From positions 40,839,034 through 40,903,033 of the forward strand of contig OX419762.1 of NCBI GenBank assembly GCA_948567375.1: a DNA stretch of 64,000 bases. Reading direction: 5' to 3'. The DNA comes from Lunularia cruciata. Taxonomy: Eukaryota; Streptophyta; Marchantiopsida; Lunulariales; Lunulariaceae. The first letter of the stretch is position 1. Each line of letters begins with the position of its first letter. Both the position numbers and the translations under genes were made by a program. Shown here one piece after another: positions 23,400 through 33,135 of the stretch. Under the pieces are notes generated by a model. That model was not told where the DNA came from and did no database searches. It worked only from the letters and a program-made list of their open reading frames with translations.

Positions 23400-25150
23400 G
23401 GCACGCGGTGGTATTGGCACTTGGTGGGATACTTGCGGTTGCGACTTGCGGTTGCAATTGGTGGTTTGGGTTTGCTATTGCAGTTACGTGGTCACGACAG
23501 AGTTCTTTGGAGATTCCAGAGGAGTTAGCCCTGCAGTACGCAGTGGGTTTACTCGGAGTGGTGCTCGGTATCAGCCTGTATCTCAAGTCCCAGTGAGGGA
23601 GGAGATTGACTCTGAGTTGGAGTTTGACACAGGAGCTGATTCAGTTGAGAGTGCACTTGGTGTGTCCGCACCGTTGTTGTGGGACATGGACGAGATTTAT
23701 GGGGCCTCCAAAGGCCCTAGGCGTTACTCTGGTACAGTGGGTACTATTGAGTTGGATGATTTCATCCAGGAGTTTGATAGTTGGTGTGATCTGCAGCAGA
23801 TGCGGAACCCGACTTTGTTCACACCCTTCATGGCATGGAAGGGGTTGTTTCAGCACTTGGAGGGTCCACTGATGGACGACTACCATGAGTTCAGGAGAGC
23901 TCATTTGGAGGAGATTGAGTTATGGAGACAGTATTGGTCTCCACACTATGTCTCCATCACTTCAGGTTTGGTGGCCAGGAGTAGGTCGGCTGTACCTACG
24001 AGTTCTAGCTCGAGTAGTGTTGGTGGAGCTAGTGGAGGTGCGCTAGCTGGAGATAGTGCTACTACGAGTGGAGGTACCGCTGCAGGAGGTGGTGTGGTAC
24101 CGGGGTTTAACCCCATGGTTGAGTTCTTCCTATGTTTGAGGCAGAACTACCAAGGAGTGCGGATTGACAAGCTGAGGAGCTTGCAGGAGTTCCAGCGGAA
24201 GGCTGGAGAGAGCCTACGCGAGGCATATACTCGCATGAGGCGGCTGATCAGTTTCACTCAGGGAGTTACTGAGGCCTAGGCAGTCCAGTTTTGGTATGGG
24301 ATACTGGACAGGGAGTTGCGACGTAGAGTTCGTGATGCTACGTTGTTGCAGGCTACTTTGCCCACTTTGGCAGTAGTCTTTGGTTTGGCTGAGCGTATTG
24401 AGCTCAACGTGGTGGAGGAGAGAGTGGTGACAGCTGGATTTGGTAGAGAGACCTCATCCACGGTTGTGACTTCTTCTAGAGTGCAGCAGAGTGCACCACG
24501 CCCAGTTGGTTTTCGAGGACAGGGTGGATAGCCCAGATCCTATGGAGCGAGTGGAGGGCCTAGTGGAGTTAGACCCTTACCCTCATTTTTGGGTCAGCAG
24601 CAGCCAGTGAGTGGTGATATTGCTTGTTGGACTTGTGGTGGACCTCACCATAGGAGAGAGTGTACTCAGGGCAGCAGACCTGATACCTCTGGTGCATCAC
24701 AGCCAGCACAGAGGCAGTGTGAGCATTGCCACAGATTTGGTCACACTAGTGACCGGTGTTTTGACCTACACCCGGAGTTACGGAGTGGTAGGGCTGCTAT
24801 GGCAGGTAGTAGAGGAGCTCCAGTTCATGGAGGACGAGGTGGTAGAGGTGGTAGTAGAGGATCTACACCTAGTAGGGGTGCAGTACCTGCCCTTACTTCT
24901 GACACAGCTATGGCTACTCGGATTGAGCAGTTGGAGCAGAGATTGGCTAGTATGGCTATTGCTCAGAGGAGATCAGATTTGGGTGCTGAGGCTTCCACCT
25001 CATATGCTGGTGATAGAGATGCTTTGGACTTCATGTGCGGAGCAGCACAGGTGGATGCATCTGCAGCAGTGACTAGGAGTGCAGTACGTGCTCCAGAGCC
25101 TAGAGGAGCATCAGTGGAGTTGGACCCACAGAGAGGAGAGGTTGGGTGAC
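23400..25150 (+). other. Gag region of element D
   Basis: The capsid-like part includes IELDDFIQEFDSWCDLQQ and LFQHLEGPLMDDYHEFRRAH, typical of Ty3/gypsy Gag helices. A second helical block near 24.1-24.4 kb (KLRSLQEFQRKAGESLREAY) matches the Gag C-terminal domain style. Two nucleic-acid-binding knuckles follow: CWTCGGPHHRREC and CEHCHRFGHTSDRC. A Gly/Arg-rich stretch lies just after. Product role by family: capsid and nucleocapsid. Broken. Confidence 0.75.
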
Positions 25151-25599
25151 AGGTCAGACTTCCCCAGTCTTTCACGCTATCTGAGGCATTGCAGATGACA
25201 TCCATGGTTCCTAGACGTCCCAGTGTAGGTGTGGTAGGTGGTGATGGAGTACATGATGGAGTACCTGCTAGTCAGCCACCTGCTACTACACAGACTGAGT
25301 CTAGCATGATGTTGGGGGCGGCTCAGCTGATTATGCGGCATCCTTTATTTTCAGCCAGTGACATGTTTACATTGGGAGTTGACCCAGCCCCAGTGTTCCG
25401 GTTGGCTGCCACGTTGTGTGAGAGTAGGGATGGTGCGGTTCCTACTACTAGAGCAGAGGTGGTTGGTAGTGGAGCTGACTTGGTTGAGGAGCATGGGATC
25501 CGTTCAGCGACCAGTGGTTTATGGCAGGCAGCAGCGGCTAGACTGGAGGAGTTGCCAGCTAGACCGGCCTTTGAGAGAGCGCGGTTTACACCTGGTGTT

Positions 25600-25900
25600 G
25601 TCCTATTGGATAACCAGAGGGGGATCTTTCGTTTAGTGGGACCTTCAGGGAAGGTCTATACACCACAGAGAGTCTTGTTAGACTCTGGTGCACAGCCCCT
25701 TATGTTGGGGAAGGCTGCAGTTGTTGGTCTGGAGTTACGGAAGACCGATGTGGAGAGGTGTCCATTTCAGATCTAGACATCTCTTGGTGGTGGTTCGACA
25801 CAGTACATTACACGTGGAGAGCTTGTTGTCCAGGTTCAGCCTGGTCATCCGACTGATAGCTCAATGGTGAGAGCTCAGGCTATTGCGACGATAGCTGAGT
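25600..25900 (+). other. Protease region of element D
   Basis: VLLDSGAQPLMLGKAAV at about 25.67 kb carries the DSG signature of retroviral-type aspartic proteases. It sits between the gag knuckles and the methyltransferase, the usual gag-PR order. Fossil. Confidence 0.65.
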
Positions 25901-26379
25901 CCTATGATGTGCTAGTTGGGGGAGCAGTGTTATACCCTATGCGTTTCAGTATTGACTATTGGGAGGAGACAGCCTCTTATAGACCTGGTTGGCAGTCTGG
26001 TGAGGGACGGGTATGTCGCCTACCAGTACGTTTCAGTAGTGGCAGTCTTGGCTCACTACAGTCCGGGACCATGGCAACATCAGTTTTGGCTTTCAGTGGT
26101 GCAATTACTTGGCCTGGTGACTTGTTGGAGGGGAACGCCCATGCAGAGGATACTCCAGTACCAGAGGAGATCACTCGGCTATGGAGTACGAGGTGGATTG
26201 TTCCATCCACCTTGGATGTTCCATTGTGGAGTTCAGAGGAGGCATTACAGCAGCATGCAGATCAGGTGGTGCAGTAGGCTTGGAGTGGAGCCTTCGTACC
26301 ATCAGGGGATGAGTGTGAGGATGAGCCTCCAGAGGCGATTGCTTTGACACCTCTGGATACCACACTCATTGCTTGGCAG

Positions 26380-27350
26380 TATCCAGTAGAGGGGATATGC
26401 CTATTGGAGTTGTTTGGTGGGATCAGCACCGGACTAGCTGCGGTGTTACAGGCGGGTATCCGAGTACAGAGGTACTTGTATGTAGAGAGAGATGAGATTG
26501 CTAGGCGAGTCTCTCTACATCATATGGCACACTTGGCCTATTGGTATCCGGAGTTATTACCGATGTCAGCAGTCAGAGGTTACCAGAAGGCCTTACCAGG
26601 AGACATTTCCTTATTGGGGGCGCATGACCTAGAGAGACATGGGCCTATTCACTTGGTGATTTCTGGATGGCCATGTCAGGGACATACACGTGCGGGCCGC
26701 GGTTTGGGTCTTCAGGATCCTCGTTCTGGTGTGTTTTGGGAGATGTTACAGATACTACGACATCTCCAGGTTCATCAGTCTATTTCTCCAGCTTACCTTT
26801 TGGAGAACGTTCCATTGATGGGTGATTCTCGCACTAGAGTGGTGGCGAGTACACATTAGGTCCATTCTTGGATGGGACTTGCTGTATTGTTAGATGCAGC
26901 CAGAGTGGGATTATGGGCTCATCGTCTTCGTCTTTGGTGGACGAACCTTTTACCCAGAGAGGTTCTACAGCGTAGTTATGATGGGATTCAGCGACTTGAC
27001 CACATCCTTGTTGATGATATCTTGGATGCTGGACGTCAGTCTCAGACAGTGGTAGTGGCTGATAGGTCACCTATGGCAGTGGTGAACCTAGTTGGACAGC
27101 CTAGAGCTGCATTTCCCACACTCATGAGTTTCCCAGGCTCTCATGCTTTTTGAGAGGGAGGACCTGGACTTGTTTGGGACTCACAGTTACAGCAGTTGGT
27201 GGAGCCCAATGCTGATGAGAGAGAGCGGGCGATGGGTTTTCGCACCGGTATTACCGCTGTTCCAGCAGTGTCAGAGGCATCTAGGCGTCAGGTGTTAGGT
27301 CAGGCTATGGACCTGAACTGTTTGACCTGGATTGTGAGCCTTGGTTTGGC
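26380..27350 (+). other. C5 cytosine DNA methyltransferase domain inside gypsy element D
   Basis: The domain shows the conserved DNMT motifs in conventional order. Motif I, LLELFGGISTGLAAVL (about 26.40 kb), binds AdoMet. An acidic YVERDE follows, as in motif II. Motif IV, GWPCQGHTRAG (about 26.67 kb), has the catalytic Pro-Cys. Motif VI, LLENVP (about 26.80 kb), has Glu-Asn-Val. A motif VIII-like block lies at about 26.91-26.94 kb. Motifs IX-X are ERERAMGF and LGQAMDLNCLTW (about 27.21-27.33 kb). The unpermuted order argues against plant DRM (whose motifs are circularly rearranged); I infer a DNMT3-like or otherwise early-branching origin. It lies between the protease and RT regions in the same orientation, with the same composition as the rest of D, so it is part of the element rather than a host gene. 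Known family reaction: methyl transfer from AdoMet to cytosine C5. Fossil copy. Confidence 0.88.
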
Positions 27351-27879
27351 AGAGCAGCGTAGGATGCACTTGATAGGCATCACCACTCGGACACTTGTGA
27401 GCCCTGTGCCTATCGAGACGATTCAGGCACATGCTGGGGGCGATGGACCGAGTGGACATGGTATTCTTGGGACACATCTAGTAGCTACTAGGGAGAGTGG
27501 TCTACTTGGAGTCCATCCAGGTGAGCGTGGGCTACTTGGATTACACCCTTGGTCCACCTGGGATGCAGCCAGAGGACGTATGGAGCTTGCAGCCAGAGTG
27601 GATGGAGTTTTTCACACAGAGGTTGGGACCTCTAGTGGTCGGGAGCATGACACCATTGCTCCCAAGGGCCCAGTGTAGCAGCCAGTCAGTACGTCTTCCA
27701 CTCCTACTACAGTTACAGAGGATACTTGGGAGCCAGATCTTGGACCCAAGCTTACTGGAGAGGAAAGACGGAGGGTTTGGAGGTTCTTGAGGAGTCACAC
27801 GAGTTGTTTTGCCTTCAGTATGAAGGATTTGGGTGCTCTGAAGGGACCTGGTATACGGATTGAGCTGACTAGCGACACA

Positions 27880-29050
27880 CCAGTTTTCTGACGTCCTTAT
27901 CGATATAGTGATATGGAGAGGATATTGATTCAGAGCCGGAGTAGTGACCTTTTTGAGGCTGGTTTGGTGGAGATTTCACATGGAGAGTATGCATCAGCGA
28001 CAGTGATGCCAGCCAAGAAGGATATGCATGGCAACTATACAGATAGGCGGATGTGTGGAGATTACCGTCCTATCAACCGACAGACCAGGGCTGATCGGTA
28101 TGCCATGCCTACACCGGAGGAGATTTTTGATGCGATTGGGCATGCAAAGGTCTTCAGTACTTTGGATCTTTGAGCGGGATATCATCAGTTGCCGATCAGG
28201 GAGGAGGATAAGTCCAAGACAGCATTTTGGGCTATTGATCCTCACGGCAAGGATGTGTTATATCAGTGGAGGTTCTTACCATTTGGGTTAAAGAACGCTC
28301 CCGCTGAGTTCCAGAGGGTCATGGATAGGATCCTAGCTGGACTAGATTTTGCTCGGTGCTATATAAATGACATTTTGGTGTATAGCACTACTGTGGAGGA
28401 GCATGAGAGACAGTTGTTGGAGGTGTTTGAGAGGTTGAGATCTCATGGACTCAAATTACATCCTGGGAAGTGTAGGTTCTTCCATGAGCAGGTTGAGTAT
28501 TTGGGTCACACTATCTACCCCGGAGGACTTGGTGTTCAGCAGACCAAGGTGGAGGCTATTGCACGTATTCCTCGGCCTACGGATGTGAGCAGAGTGCGAG
28601 CATTCCTTGGGTTGGCGAACTTCTATCGCCGCTATGTTAGAGGATTTAGTGCCATTGCCAAGGCCTTGACGAAGCTGACCAAGCTTACACAGGAGTGGTG
28701 TTGGGGAGATGAGCAGGAGAGAGCTTTTGTAGAGCTCAAGGAGAGGTTGACATCTGCTCCTATTTTGAGGAGACCGATCAGAGGACGACCATTTCAGGTT
28801 CACACTGATTGGAGTATGTTGGGGCTTGGAGCGGTGCTCACCCAGCATGATGATGAGGAGAAGGAGTTTGTGGTGGCCTATGCTAGTCGCTCCAACAATT
28901 CAGCGGAGGTGAAGTATAGTTCATATGAGGGAGAGTGCTTGGTAGCAGTTTGGGCAGTAGCACATTTCCGATGTTACCTATTTGGTAACCCCTTCACTCT
29001 CATCACTGATCATCAGCCGCTGAAGTGGTTGATGGAGTCCGACAAGCTTT
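27880..29050 (+). other. Reverse transcriptase and RNase H region of element D
   Basis: RT blocks: DYRPINRQTRADRYAMPTPEE, FSTLDL, FLPFGLKNAPAEFQRVMDRI and the catalytic-region equivalent YINDILVYS (about 28.36 kb). FLGLANFYRRYVRGFS marks the connection. RNase H begins at VHTDWSMLGLGAVL (about 28.8 kb), with ITDHQPLKWLM near 29.0 kb. Classical Ty3/gypsy order. Fossil. Confidence 0.88.
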
Positions 29051-29079
29051 CAGGGAAGCTTGCATGATGGGCTTTGATT

Positions 29080-30640
29080 TTACAGGAGTATGATTTCACG
29101 GTTGTTCACAGACCTGGAGTGGTGAACTGTGATGCAGATGGTTTGAGTAGAAACCCATGTCCCAGCCAGCAGGATCAGACCGGAGCATGTTGGCATGGTG
29201 AGACAGATGAGGAGATGGTGCCAGGTTGGCATGCATCGGCCTTTCTGTGTATATTTGCAGAGACTTTGGTGGTATCTCTCTCAGCGCATACAGGAGGAGT
29301 TATTGAGGTCACAGATCCAGAGAGTGAAGATATTGGTACAGTTCAGCGAGACATTCATGATGATGTCTTAGTGATGGACTATCTTTGCACTGGTGTTGTG
29401 GGTGGCACAGTTGGGGCCAAGGAGAGAGACCGTGTTCTTCAGCGAGCTAGACGGTTCAGATTGGAGGGTAGACACCTTTTGCGTGTATGGGAGGATGGTA
29501 GAGTGCGAGTAGTACCACTTCTATCACAGAGACCACAGTTGGTCCGTCATGCTCATGAGGAGCTAGGACATTTTGGAGTAAAGCGTACCTATAGCTTACT
29601 CCAGAGTCATTATTGGTGGCGCGGTATGCAGACCGAGGTACAGCAGTTTGTTGCCAGATGTGTGGTTTGTGACCGAGTTAGAGCATCATTCAATGCTCCT
29701 ACGCCACAGTTACACCCATTACCTATCATGGGATTGGGTTACCGTTGGAGTTTGGACTTCGCCGGACCTTTACCGCTGACTGTGAGACATCATCGGTATG
29801 TTTTGGTGATGGTGGAGCACTTCTCCAAGTGGATTGAGTTGTTGGCACTTCCTGACAAGTCTAGTGAAGGGACAGCTTACTCGTTCCTGGATCGAGTTCT
29901 TAGTCATTTTGGTGCACCAGCTGAGGTTTTGACTGATCAGGGTACAGAGTTCTTGGGAGAGTTTCAGGTCTTGTGTGACAAGGCTTTGATTGATCATCGT
30001 ACTACATCCCGAGATCACCCTGAGGCAGATGGCTTAGCAGAGAGAGTGGTTCAGACGGTGAAGAGAGGATTGCAAAAGTATGGTTTGCAGAGAGGCCACT
30101 TGGGAGATTGGGATCTCCAGTTACCTTGGTTGGCCATGGGCTATCGGTTCAGCCGGCAAGCCTCCTTAGCATCCTTCTCTCCATACTTTCTACAATATGG
30201 ACGAGATCCAGATTTACCTGCAGCCATTTGTCGAGATGCTATTGTAGTTTTGGACTTGGATGACCCCAATGTATGGATGAGCGCATGTTCTCAGCGGGCA
30301 GAGATCTTTCGGAGAGTGATGCCAATGGCCTTTGAGAACTTGGCGATTGCTCAGCATAGAGATACTTTACGCTATGCTACCATTCGAGGAGGAGGTTATA
30401 GACCCTCGATCCGTCGATTTCATCCATGCGACTATGTATATCTACAGCAGACAGCACCGACGACACTTGATGTTTCTACAGGCCGCACTATCTTGAGAGT
30501 GCGTGAGGTTTTGCCATCTGGAGTCCTTGTGTTAGAAGGACGTGATGGTGTTGTTTGGAAGGATCATGTGCGCAATTGTGCGCCATGCCACCTTCCAAAC
30601 ATTGATGGTACTATGGACCCAAGCTTGGCACTTGTACGTG
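29080..30640 (+). other. Integrase region of element D
   Basis: The zinc-binding region HEELGHFGVKRT to CVVCDRVR lies at about 29.55-29.69 kb. The core follows, with WSLDFAGPLP (about 29.75 kb) and LTDQGTEFLGEF (about 29.93 kb). The C-terminal basic region includes RRFHPCDYVYLQ and leads directly into the PHD finger. This is the most continuous part of the element. Confidence 0.85.
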
Positions 30641-30651
30641 CAGGCTTGAGG

Positions 30652-30789
30652 TGCATGTTATGTGGCTCTTCTGGTGGAGCTGCTACTATGTTAGTGTGTG
30701 ATAGCTGTTCGAGAGGATGGCATATGGCATGTATGACTCCTCCCCTCACGGTGGTTCCTCAGGGACAGTGGTTATGTCCTAGATGTACT
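30652..30789 (+). other. PHD finger at the integrase C-terminus of element D
   Basis: A complete C4-H-C3 zinc set is visible: CMLC, CDSC, H-x2-C in WHMAC, and CPRC, with the aromatic WH before the H pair and an LVCDSC-type second pair. This is the PHD finger pattern, whose known members read the histone H3 tail. It occupies the position where chromoviruses carry a chromodomain, so a role in choosing chromatin for integration is a reasonable inference. It ends at the polyprotein stop. Confidence 0.85.
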
Positions 30790-30939
30790 TGACCTATAGC
30801 TAGTTCATTCTTTATATGGTATAGATTGCAGATAGGCGACTAACGATGGGGCTCCATAGCACCCGGCCTCTTGATCTTTGCCCATTAGAGGGTATACCAT
30901 ATACTTAGAGTAGATGGCTATCTGGAGTTAGAGGAACCT

Positions 30940-30961
30940 AACCGCCAGCTAGGGGGGCAAT
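30940..30961 (+). promoter_or_regulatory. Polypurine-type tract of element D
   Basis: ctaggggggcaat lies immediately before TGTGGCACTTTAG at 30,962. It is the expected plus-strand priming site and suggests that, at least in the ancestor, the 3' terminal repeat began at 30,962. Confidence 0.5.
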
Positions 30962-31624
30962 TGTGGCACTTTAGAGTCTATGTATGACTTATGTGTGAGT
31001 TGTGCTTTTATAGTGTATGATGTTGACAGCGATGTATGTTGTGTAGCGATGTATATACGCACGACAGTTGTCACGCCATTTGTAGTTCCGCATCTAGATG
31101 CTCGGACACTGGAGTTCCAGTGATGGTAGTTAGAGTTATTCTAGCAGTTTCTTAGGGACTACTTTCCGACGGTTAGATTTCATGTTTGGGGTACTGACTT
31201 CACTGTGGGGCCCACCGTCACTTTGCACCATTCGCACCATCGAGTGTGCCGTCAGCGGGACCGTTAGGGTTTCAGGGCTAGCTCGAGTCCAGGGGGTATA
31301 GTTTCGAAGTGAGCTCCAGAGAGCTCACTTTTTTGATGTTGAGCCTTCAAGTTCCTGGCTATGGTGGACAGAGGCCGGCGAGCGTCACCTGGATTCTCTA
31401 TGCTTGAGTGGGTGTGGCTTGACTGTAATCAGTGCCCAGTTGTTGGCAGTTTATAGAGTGACAGATCAAGTACTGATCTGAGTTGAGTTGAGTTGAGAGT
31501 GTTAAGCAATCTGATTATTGTGGCACTTTAGAGTCTATGTATGACTTATGTGTGAGTTGTGCTTTTATAGTGTATGATGTTGACAGCGATGTATGTTGTG
31601 TAGCGAATGTATATACGCACGACA
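30962..31624 (+). repeat. Right terminal repeat complex of element D
   Basis: Three blocks: a 105-bp segment (30,962-31,066, TGTGGCACTT to CGACA), the 449-bp core shared with the left end (31,069-31,517), and a second copy of the short segment (31,519-31,624) differing by one base insertion. The left end of the element has only the core. The outer CGACA is followed by the aagg duplication. Confidence 0.8.
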
Positions 31625-31637
31625 AAGGAGAGAAATT

Positions 31638-32224
31638 TGTAATACCAATAACTAGATGTATCATCTAGCGGTGAAAATTGACTTGGTAACACCTAGAAGG
31701 ATGTTAGGTATGATGGGCTAGGTAGATCAGGTAGAGGTGTCACAAAAAGAGTACTTCTACTAATAGGGCAAGAACCAAGAATAGCCAAAAAAACTTCGGA
31801 GTCAATTTTGGAGGCCTAAATGGATGAATTAGGCCTCAAATCCCTTTCAATCAAGAGAGAGTTGACCTTCCCTCCCCTCAAGCTTGTCTCATGGAGAGCT
31901 TTCCAATGGTACCTCATCCATGTGATTTGGAAATTCCTACAAGAAGATTCTTTAAAGATTCTATTTAGTCAAAGATGGTTTGTCCAACCAGATAGGATCA
32001 GAATTAACATGTCATCCATGCATATAACTAATCTAAGGGTAGAGCTTGCTAACATATCACCAATCTATGTATCTGATCCAAGGGTGGAGCTTCATTTAGG
32101 GGAGTCCCCTTTGCTATATAATACAATCAAGGTACTTCTTTGGGGTATCGGAGGATTGAGTGTGAAGCTTGTGTTTCTTCTCCTATGTTTTTCTCTTAAG
32201 GTCTCTTATCCTTGAAAGATTATC
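31638..32224 (+). repeat. 3' LTR of element R
   Basis: 587 bp, TGTAATACCAATAACTAG to ccttgaaagattatc. It follows a purine tract that element D split and is followed by cctag. It is diverged from the 5' LTR, roughly 80-85% identical by eye. Confidence 0.87.
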
Positions 32225-32229
32225 CCTAG

Positions 32230-32650
32230 GCAGATACTCACTCAACTCTTTGCGGAGAGAGGTCACATTCTTGAGGAGGAAGTGTTCTCATTGAGTGGGA
32301 GAGGGTGGTGATGATATAGAGGATGTTGAGTGATTGATTAGTGATGTTTTGGTGTATTGAGTTTTGGAATATTTTTTATGTTTTCTTTATTGGAAAAAAT
32401 ACAAAGTATTTATTGTATACACCATTACCAAAGTTAATAAATAAGTTAATTTAATTAATGAACTTTCACATTTACTTAATGGACAGTGAGTTTTACTTGA
32501 TGGATGATTATATGTTATGTATTATGAACAAGTGTTCAATAGCTTTGTATTGAGATACATGTCTTACCAATAGTGAGGTTGGGTAGTGATAGTTATCTTG
32601 AGAGGGTTCCTTGTACATCTTCATCCTTTGAGAGAGCTCCTTCTTCCTCT
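32230..32650. other. Unassigned sequence right of element R
   Basis: Nothing recognisable; AT-rich, with no supported gene or repeat boundary. Confidence 0.4.
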
Positions 32651-32739
32651 CCATCCCTAGAGAGTGCACCTCTCCCTTGCATCAAAGAGCCCCTTCATCC
32701 TCTTGTTTTGTTGACATAGAGAATGTATTAGATGATTGT

Positions 32740-33135
32740 GTCTAAGTGGTTGAGGAGCAAGACAAACTTGTTGTTGAGTAGGAGAGAAGCCGAGAGAGTT
32801 TAGAGGAGCAACAAAGATTAGTGCTTGAGCGTGAGAGTAGAATGGAGAGCTTAGAGGAGCAAGAGAGATTAGTGCTTGAATGTGAGAGTATACTAGAGAG
32901 TTTAGGGGAGCAAGATAGACTAGTGGTTGAGGGTGAAAGTTAATTAGAGAGTTTAGAGGAGCAAGATAGATTAGTGGTTGAGCCTGAAAGTAGATTAGAG
33001 AGTTTAGAGGAGCAAGAGAAATTAGTGTTTCAATGTGAGAGTGGATTGGAGAGCTTAAAGGAGCAATATACACAATTGTTTGAGAGAAAGAGACACCTTT
33101 GTAAGCAAGAGGATACTCTTGATGCAAAGGAGTAG
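32740..33135 (+). pseudogene. Decayed coiled-coil repeat coding sequence
   Basis: The plus strand encodes about six tandem 17-residue units (51 bp) of the type ESRLESLEEQERLVLE, then KEQYTQLFERKRHLCKQEDTLDAKE. The heptad-friendly, Glu/Leu-rich pattern predicts a coiled coil. At least two units contain in-frame stops and no start is evident, so I treat it as a relic. Decayed open frames continue downstream to about 33.6 kb without a domain I recognise. It could be part of a host structural gene or of an unrecognised element. Confidence 0.5.

Larger units (their letters stand above)
21678..31624 (+). mobile_element. Ty3/gypsy element D carrying a DNA methyltransferase and a PHD finger
   Basis: A 9,947-bp fossil gypsy element inserted in R. 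A 449-bp terminal core at 21,678-22,126 is repeated at 31,069-31,517 (about 97.5% identical, 11 differences by eye). A 105-106-bp segment flanks the right core on both sides (30,962-31,066 and 31,519-31,624). Parts in order: leader (22.1-23.4 kb), gag (about 23.4-25.1) with two zinc knuckles near 24.6-24.75, protease (about 25.6-25.9), cytosine methyltransferase (about 26.38-27.35), RT (about 27.9-28.4), RNase H (about 28.8-29.05), integrase (about 29.5-30.2) and PHD finger (about 30.65-30.79). It is visibly more GC-rich than its surroundings. The coding region is broken in roughly ten places, so this copy is dead, but terminal divergence of about 2.5% makes it fairly recent. Confidence 0.9.
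8170..32224 (+). mobile_element. Ty3/gypsy chromovirus R, old, split by two insertions
   Basis: This is a fossil gypsy element of chromodomain type. LTRs lie at 8,170-8,754 and 31,638-32,224, with cctag duplicated outside. A primer-binding-like tggtatcagatc follows the 5' LTR. Own sequence remains at 8,755-9,610, 17,439-21,677 and 31,625-31,637, about 6.3 kb with LTRs. Parts in order: gag (about 9.3-9.6 and 17.4-18.2 kb), protease region (about 18.4-18.6), RT (about 18.9-19.5), RNase H (about 19.8-20.1), integrase (about 20.4-21.2) and an integrase-tail chromodomain (about 21.48-21.65, with an EYIVHWKEHL-type core and EATWEP). Element A sits inside gag, and element D sits just before the polypurine tract. 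The LTRs are clearly diverged and the coding region has many breaks, so this is the oldest layer of the nest. A solo LTR of the same family lies at 44,485-50,774. Confidence 0.88.

Noticed and set aside
26380-27350. Methyltransferase domain as a free-standing host DNMT gene
   Set aside because: It lies in line with protease and RT of a gypsy element that has matching terminal repeats and target duplication, and shares its composition; no host exon structure is seen.
8170-32224. Four separate gypsy elements side by side instead of one nest
   Set aside because: Exact flanking duplications (cctag, ggac, aagg), and the fact that gag and the polypurine tract of R resume after each insertion, support nesting.
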